From Bigelowiella natans CCMP2755 (Eukaryota; Cercozoa; Chlorarachniophyceae), in NCBI GenBank assembly GCA_000320545.1, contig ADNK01000503.1:87501-151500 (forward strand): DNA of 64,000 nucleotides, written 5' to 3'. Shown one piece after another: positions 61,133-64,000 of the stretch (position 1 is its first letter; every line of letters starts with the position of its first letter). The position numbers were made by a program, and so were the translations under genes. The notes below the pieces were generated by a model. It was not told the origin of the DNA, searched no databases, and worked only from the letters and a program-made list of their open reading frames with translations.

Positions 61133-62278
61133 TTTCTTTCAAAATCAAGGGCCTCTAGGGCTTGAATTGCTACCTAAAGTAAAAATAATAGCAACGAATT
61201 AGCAGATGTTTTGAGATAAAAAGGCGGAGCAAATGCGATGTATAGCGCAGATAAGTTCAAGCTTTTAACAGTATTGCATAGAGAACCTTGCATGCATTCA
61301 CGCTTTCGCCACTATCTTCGATCGAAGTAGGTTCCAATCTAGATTCCTAGAAGGCACAACACATTATAAGCAATGGAAGAATATATTTTGTGTATAATGG
61401 TCCAAACCAATGCAGAGATAAGACGCGCTTTCCCGTCCTGACCTTCGAATCTGTGTATACCGTATGGTGTAATTATTGACTACAAATCTTACCAATTTCT
61501 TTGACCTTGCCAGCCGCATTTCCTCCAAAACATGACACCATCCAGCTTGATCTCGCCTCTCCCTTATTGCTCTTTGCCATTTCAAAGCTAGTGCGAGTTT
61601 CACCTCTTCCCAATCAATCTCTGAATCCTTCTAAAAAAAATGCAAGAATTACGCTCAGGATTTCAAAAGCGTGCGAAATAGTAGCATCTTACGCTTGAGA
61701 GCTCTTGAAGCCATGCCCCTCTTTGTTTCTGAGTCCTCAATTTGGATCTACAAAACCAAAAAGGGAGATGTCTCGCTCAATCTAGACGGTCTATGTTTGA
61801 GTTCGATTTAAAAGGCCTGAGCACCTCAGGACTGCAGCCTTATCATGAGCTTCCCCATTAGCATAACCCCAGTTCCAACCGGGGGAGTCCCAGCCCCCTC
61901 TCACCAGCCAAGGCGGCCTTGTAGCAGAATATTGGATGTAACTACTATCAAATGACAGTCAAAATCGAAACACATGATCATAGTTTTAATCAATGCCCTA
62001 TGAGGTTGTTGTTTCACGTAGTTGGATAATGGCTGGTATTGTTACTCCTACTTTTGCATTCTTCTTGGAAAAGTCAAGCTTCTTTCGACGGGGCTAAGGC
62101 AACTCGTAGAGGAAAGCTGCGCGAAATTGGTCCTCATTATCCGCGGCACTGCCCTCCCCCCTCTTGCAAAAGGCATAGAGCATAAGATGCTCATCACAGC
62201 GGCGACGACGGGGACATCGACCATTGTGCAGTTGGTGATTTTTGTGAGAAAATTGTGGCGATTTACGAGATGCGACAT
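61133..62278 (-). CDS. small protein of unknown function
   Basis: Not recognised. The start at 62278 (MSHLVNRHNFLTK) or the inner ATG (MVDVPVVAAVMSILCS) opens an exon ending PVERSLTFPRRMQ near 62058. A GTAGGA donor and the acceptor TTTTGTAG join in phase to SKLRTQKQRGAWLQELS. Then comes SKDSEIDWEEVKLALALKWQ and RAIRERRDQAGWCHVLEEMR, a helical, highly charged segment. Two further phase-0 exons give ESRLEPTSIEDSGESVNACK and VAIQALEALDFERKGL, with TAG at 61133-61135. The N-terminus is poor in acidic residues and contains several Arg, so a mitochondrial presequence is possible. Every join keeps frame, which supports a real gene. It is divergent from 62463 with only 184 bp between start codons. 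Confidence 0.55.
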
Positions 62279-62462
62279 GAAATTATAAGACGATTTTATG
62301 GGTAAAAAGGCCCTACGACAACCCGTTCTTGCGACGACGACGAATACCCATACACGTGTGCATAGAATGATGATGATAAGGAGGAGGAGGAGGAGGAGGA
62401 GGAGGAGGAGGAGGAGAGGAGTATCATTTAAGGGAAACTAACGAGGAGTAGTGAGGAGGAGA
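62279..62462. promoter_or_regulatory. short bidirectional promoter gap with (GGA)n
   Basis: A 184-bp head-to-head gap holding about 12-13 GGA units (62379-62416). Any promoters must be packed around the repeat. This is inferred from gene positions only. Confidence 0.4.
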
Positions 62463-63621
62463 ATGGACATCCAACCGGACAAAGATCCTCGGATCGATTC
62501 AGGAAATGATGATCATCTGGTGGGGGAGAGCAACCGCGACAGCGACGACCTCAAAGAGAAGGGAAACCAACGCAAAGAGGGCGCTACCACTGAACAAAGC
62601 AGAACTGCAGTTGAGAATGATGGGGCAGGTAGGTTATCACAAGTTTAGGGACAATGTCGTTCTAATGTGAATTCATCTTTGATCTTCACAATATAACAGC
62701 AGAGCTGGCAAGGAATTTAGAAGACAAGGTGACGTTGATCATGGCCACGTCACCTGTCAAATCGAATCCCTCCACAGTACTGCTCAAACACACCATGGAT
62801 AGCATTCGGGTCTATTGCAAAGGTGCAACTATCTGTACCATAAGTAAGGAGTAGTAGAGTCTATGCAGCAGCATTAGTAATAGAATACTATAGAAGCAAC
62901 TTGGAATTTCAGGAAAAGAATACCACTCACACTAAGTTGCCGCAACACCATCTAGGAACCTACAAACTTCGCAAAATCATCGTTTGTGACGGATATTCCA
63001 CTACGGAGGAGAAGAATCGTACAAAAACTACTTATTTGAATCATCATCATCAATTGCATCCTCCTCTCTTATCGTATTTCGCCATTGGATAGATAAATCT
63101 ATAAATTTTCGAATTATTCATTTTTAGAGAAAGGAGTAGCGAGGAAAGGAAGAAGGATCGCCGAGGATAAGGTACTACGTTGCCAAATTTGCCGTGAAGG
63201 TGAATGTAACACGCACACATACACACACACACACACACACACATACACACTCACACACACGTTTTCGGTCAGGTTGCCGACTACAAAGAATATATCCGCA
63301 GAGTACAGGTCTGTGGTTGTAAAGAGATGATGAAGGATGATGATGATGAAGAATTAAAGAAGAAACATAGGAGGAAGAGCCTTATTACTTGATACTCAGG
63401 AACTCATCGAACAAAAGGAGGACCCTGCTTTTCATAAGGTGGTGCTTTGGCAGCCATTGCTGCCGGCTTCTAGCTGATAGCAGCGATTCATTTTTCTTTC
63501 GCGACACATTCTCTGCTGGCGACTACACGCTAGGAATAGTCTCTGTTAGCGTGGTAAAGTATACATGAAAGTACTGTCATTCCTTGGAGCAATGTACGAA
63601 CAGATCCTTCATAAAATAAAA

Positions 63622-63671
<50 letters not shown>

Positions 63672-64000
63672 TAAATTGTAACTTTCCAGGCGGAAACACT
63701 GGTTCTACCTAAGCTGCATGGATTCGGCCTCGCGGTATTTGTGTAGCACGAGCGATGTATATGTCCAATTCTGCTGGGAGTGAAAGTTGGGTTATTATAA
63801 GTTATTTGGTCCAGAAACAGAATGATACGAGATTCCTTTATGTTCAATTAGATGAAAGAGGCCTTAAAGCTTGTGAAGACACCATATGTAATAAGACGAC
63901 ACGATTCACACAGCAGCAGCAGCATACAGTATGATACACATACCACTCGTAATTCGAATCTCATCTTTGGATATCAACAATAATGTTTGATTCCTTGTAC
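62463..64000 (+). CDS. glycosyltransferase-like protein, partial (runs off the window)
   Basis: The ATG at 62463 starts MDIQPDKDPRIDSGNDDHLV, an acidic N-terminus ending AVENDGAG at a GTAGGT donor. After an acceptor near 62697 the frame reads ELARNLEDKVTLIMATSPVK, SNPSTVLLKHTMDSIRVYC. The next exon gives HLGTYKLRKIIVCDGY and STTEEKNRTK. The pair TLIMATSPxxSNPSTxLLxxTxxSI and KIIVCDGY resembles the first strand and the nucleotide-sugar-binding region of GT-A type glycosyltransferases. Later exons suggest VADYKEYIRRVQ, ELIEQKEDPAFHKVVLWQ and AETLVLPKLHGFGLAVFV (about 63691-63750). The last of these ends at TAG in that frame, so either the gene stops there or the donor is missed. Family call tentative; the 3' end is not resolved. 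Confidence 0.5.
63628..63664. repeat. (TA)n microsatellite
   Basis: About 17 TA units in an intron of the glycosyltransferase-like gene. Confidence 0.9.

Noticed and set aside
1-64000. CRISPR arrays, tRNA or rRNA genes, transposases, reverse transcriptases, retroviral LTRs
   Set aside because: None recognised; the repeats present are microsatellites or the palindrome-rich gap DNA, without regular spacers or element coding regions.

Overview
The window is nuclear DNA of an intron-rich eukaryote, most likely a flagellated or ciliated single-celled protist or alga. Support for this: GT-AG introns in nearly every gene, exons often only 30-150 nt, a flagellar-type SHIPPO-repeat protein, a NIMA-family kinase, a dynactin-type actin-related protein, a SAGA-type deubiquitinase, and very many di- and trinucleotide microsatellites. 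No tRNA, rRNA, organellar gene, transposase or reverse transcriptase was recognised. The exact lineage cannot be fixed from the sequence. Gene models below were assembled by eye from splice sites, reading phase and family motifs, so exon borders are approximate unless stated.

Layout. 1-3500: one weak minus-strand model. 3561-8563 (+): USP22/Ubp8-like deubiquitinase. 9624-~11587 (-): SHIPPO/ODF3-like protein. 12233-13179 (+): acidic protein of unknown function. 14197-15625 (-): unknown, Ser/Glu-rich. 16103-18536 (+): Arp10-like actin-related protein, followed in tandem by 18632-19517 (+), unknown. 20380-26771 (-): large nuclear-type dynamin-like (SLIP-GC-like) GTPase with a C-terminal OTU-like fold whose catalytic residues are gone. 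27149-39993 (+): GNPTAB/Stealth-type phosphotransferase spread over dozens of short exons. 41506-45755 (-): secreted LPMO-like ectodomain fused to five membrane spans. 47186-50840 (+): conserved secreted/type I membrane protein. 52168-55207 (-): FCS/YHS plus C2H2 zinc-finger protein. 56618-60089 (+): NEK-family kinase. 61133-62278 (-): unknown small protein. 62463-64000 (+, runs off the end): glycosyltransferase-like protein.

Organisation. Genes alternate strand almost perfectly, giving head-to-head pairs and tail-to-tail pairs. The tail-to-tail gaps (about 8.6-9.6, 13.2-14.2, 19.5-20.2, 40.0-41.5, 50.8-52.2 and 60.1-61.1 kb) all hold the same peculiar DNA, rich in CTAG, GCATGC and ATGCAT palindromes. 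A 75-bp module is shared between two of them. The head-to-head gaps lack it. I consider this, together with the GTPase/pseudo-OTU fusion and the LPMO-like/five-span fusion, the most unusual content of the window.

Simple repeats are not randomly placed. CT, CCT and TTC tracts repeatedly serve as the pyrimidine tract just before a 3' splice site, while GAA/GAT tracts often follow a 5' splice site; others encode Ser, Glu, Asp or Gln runs.
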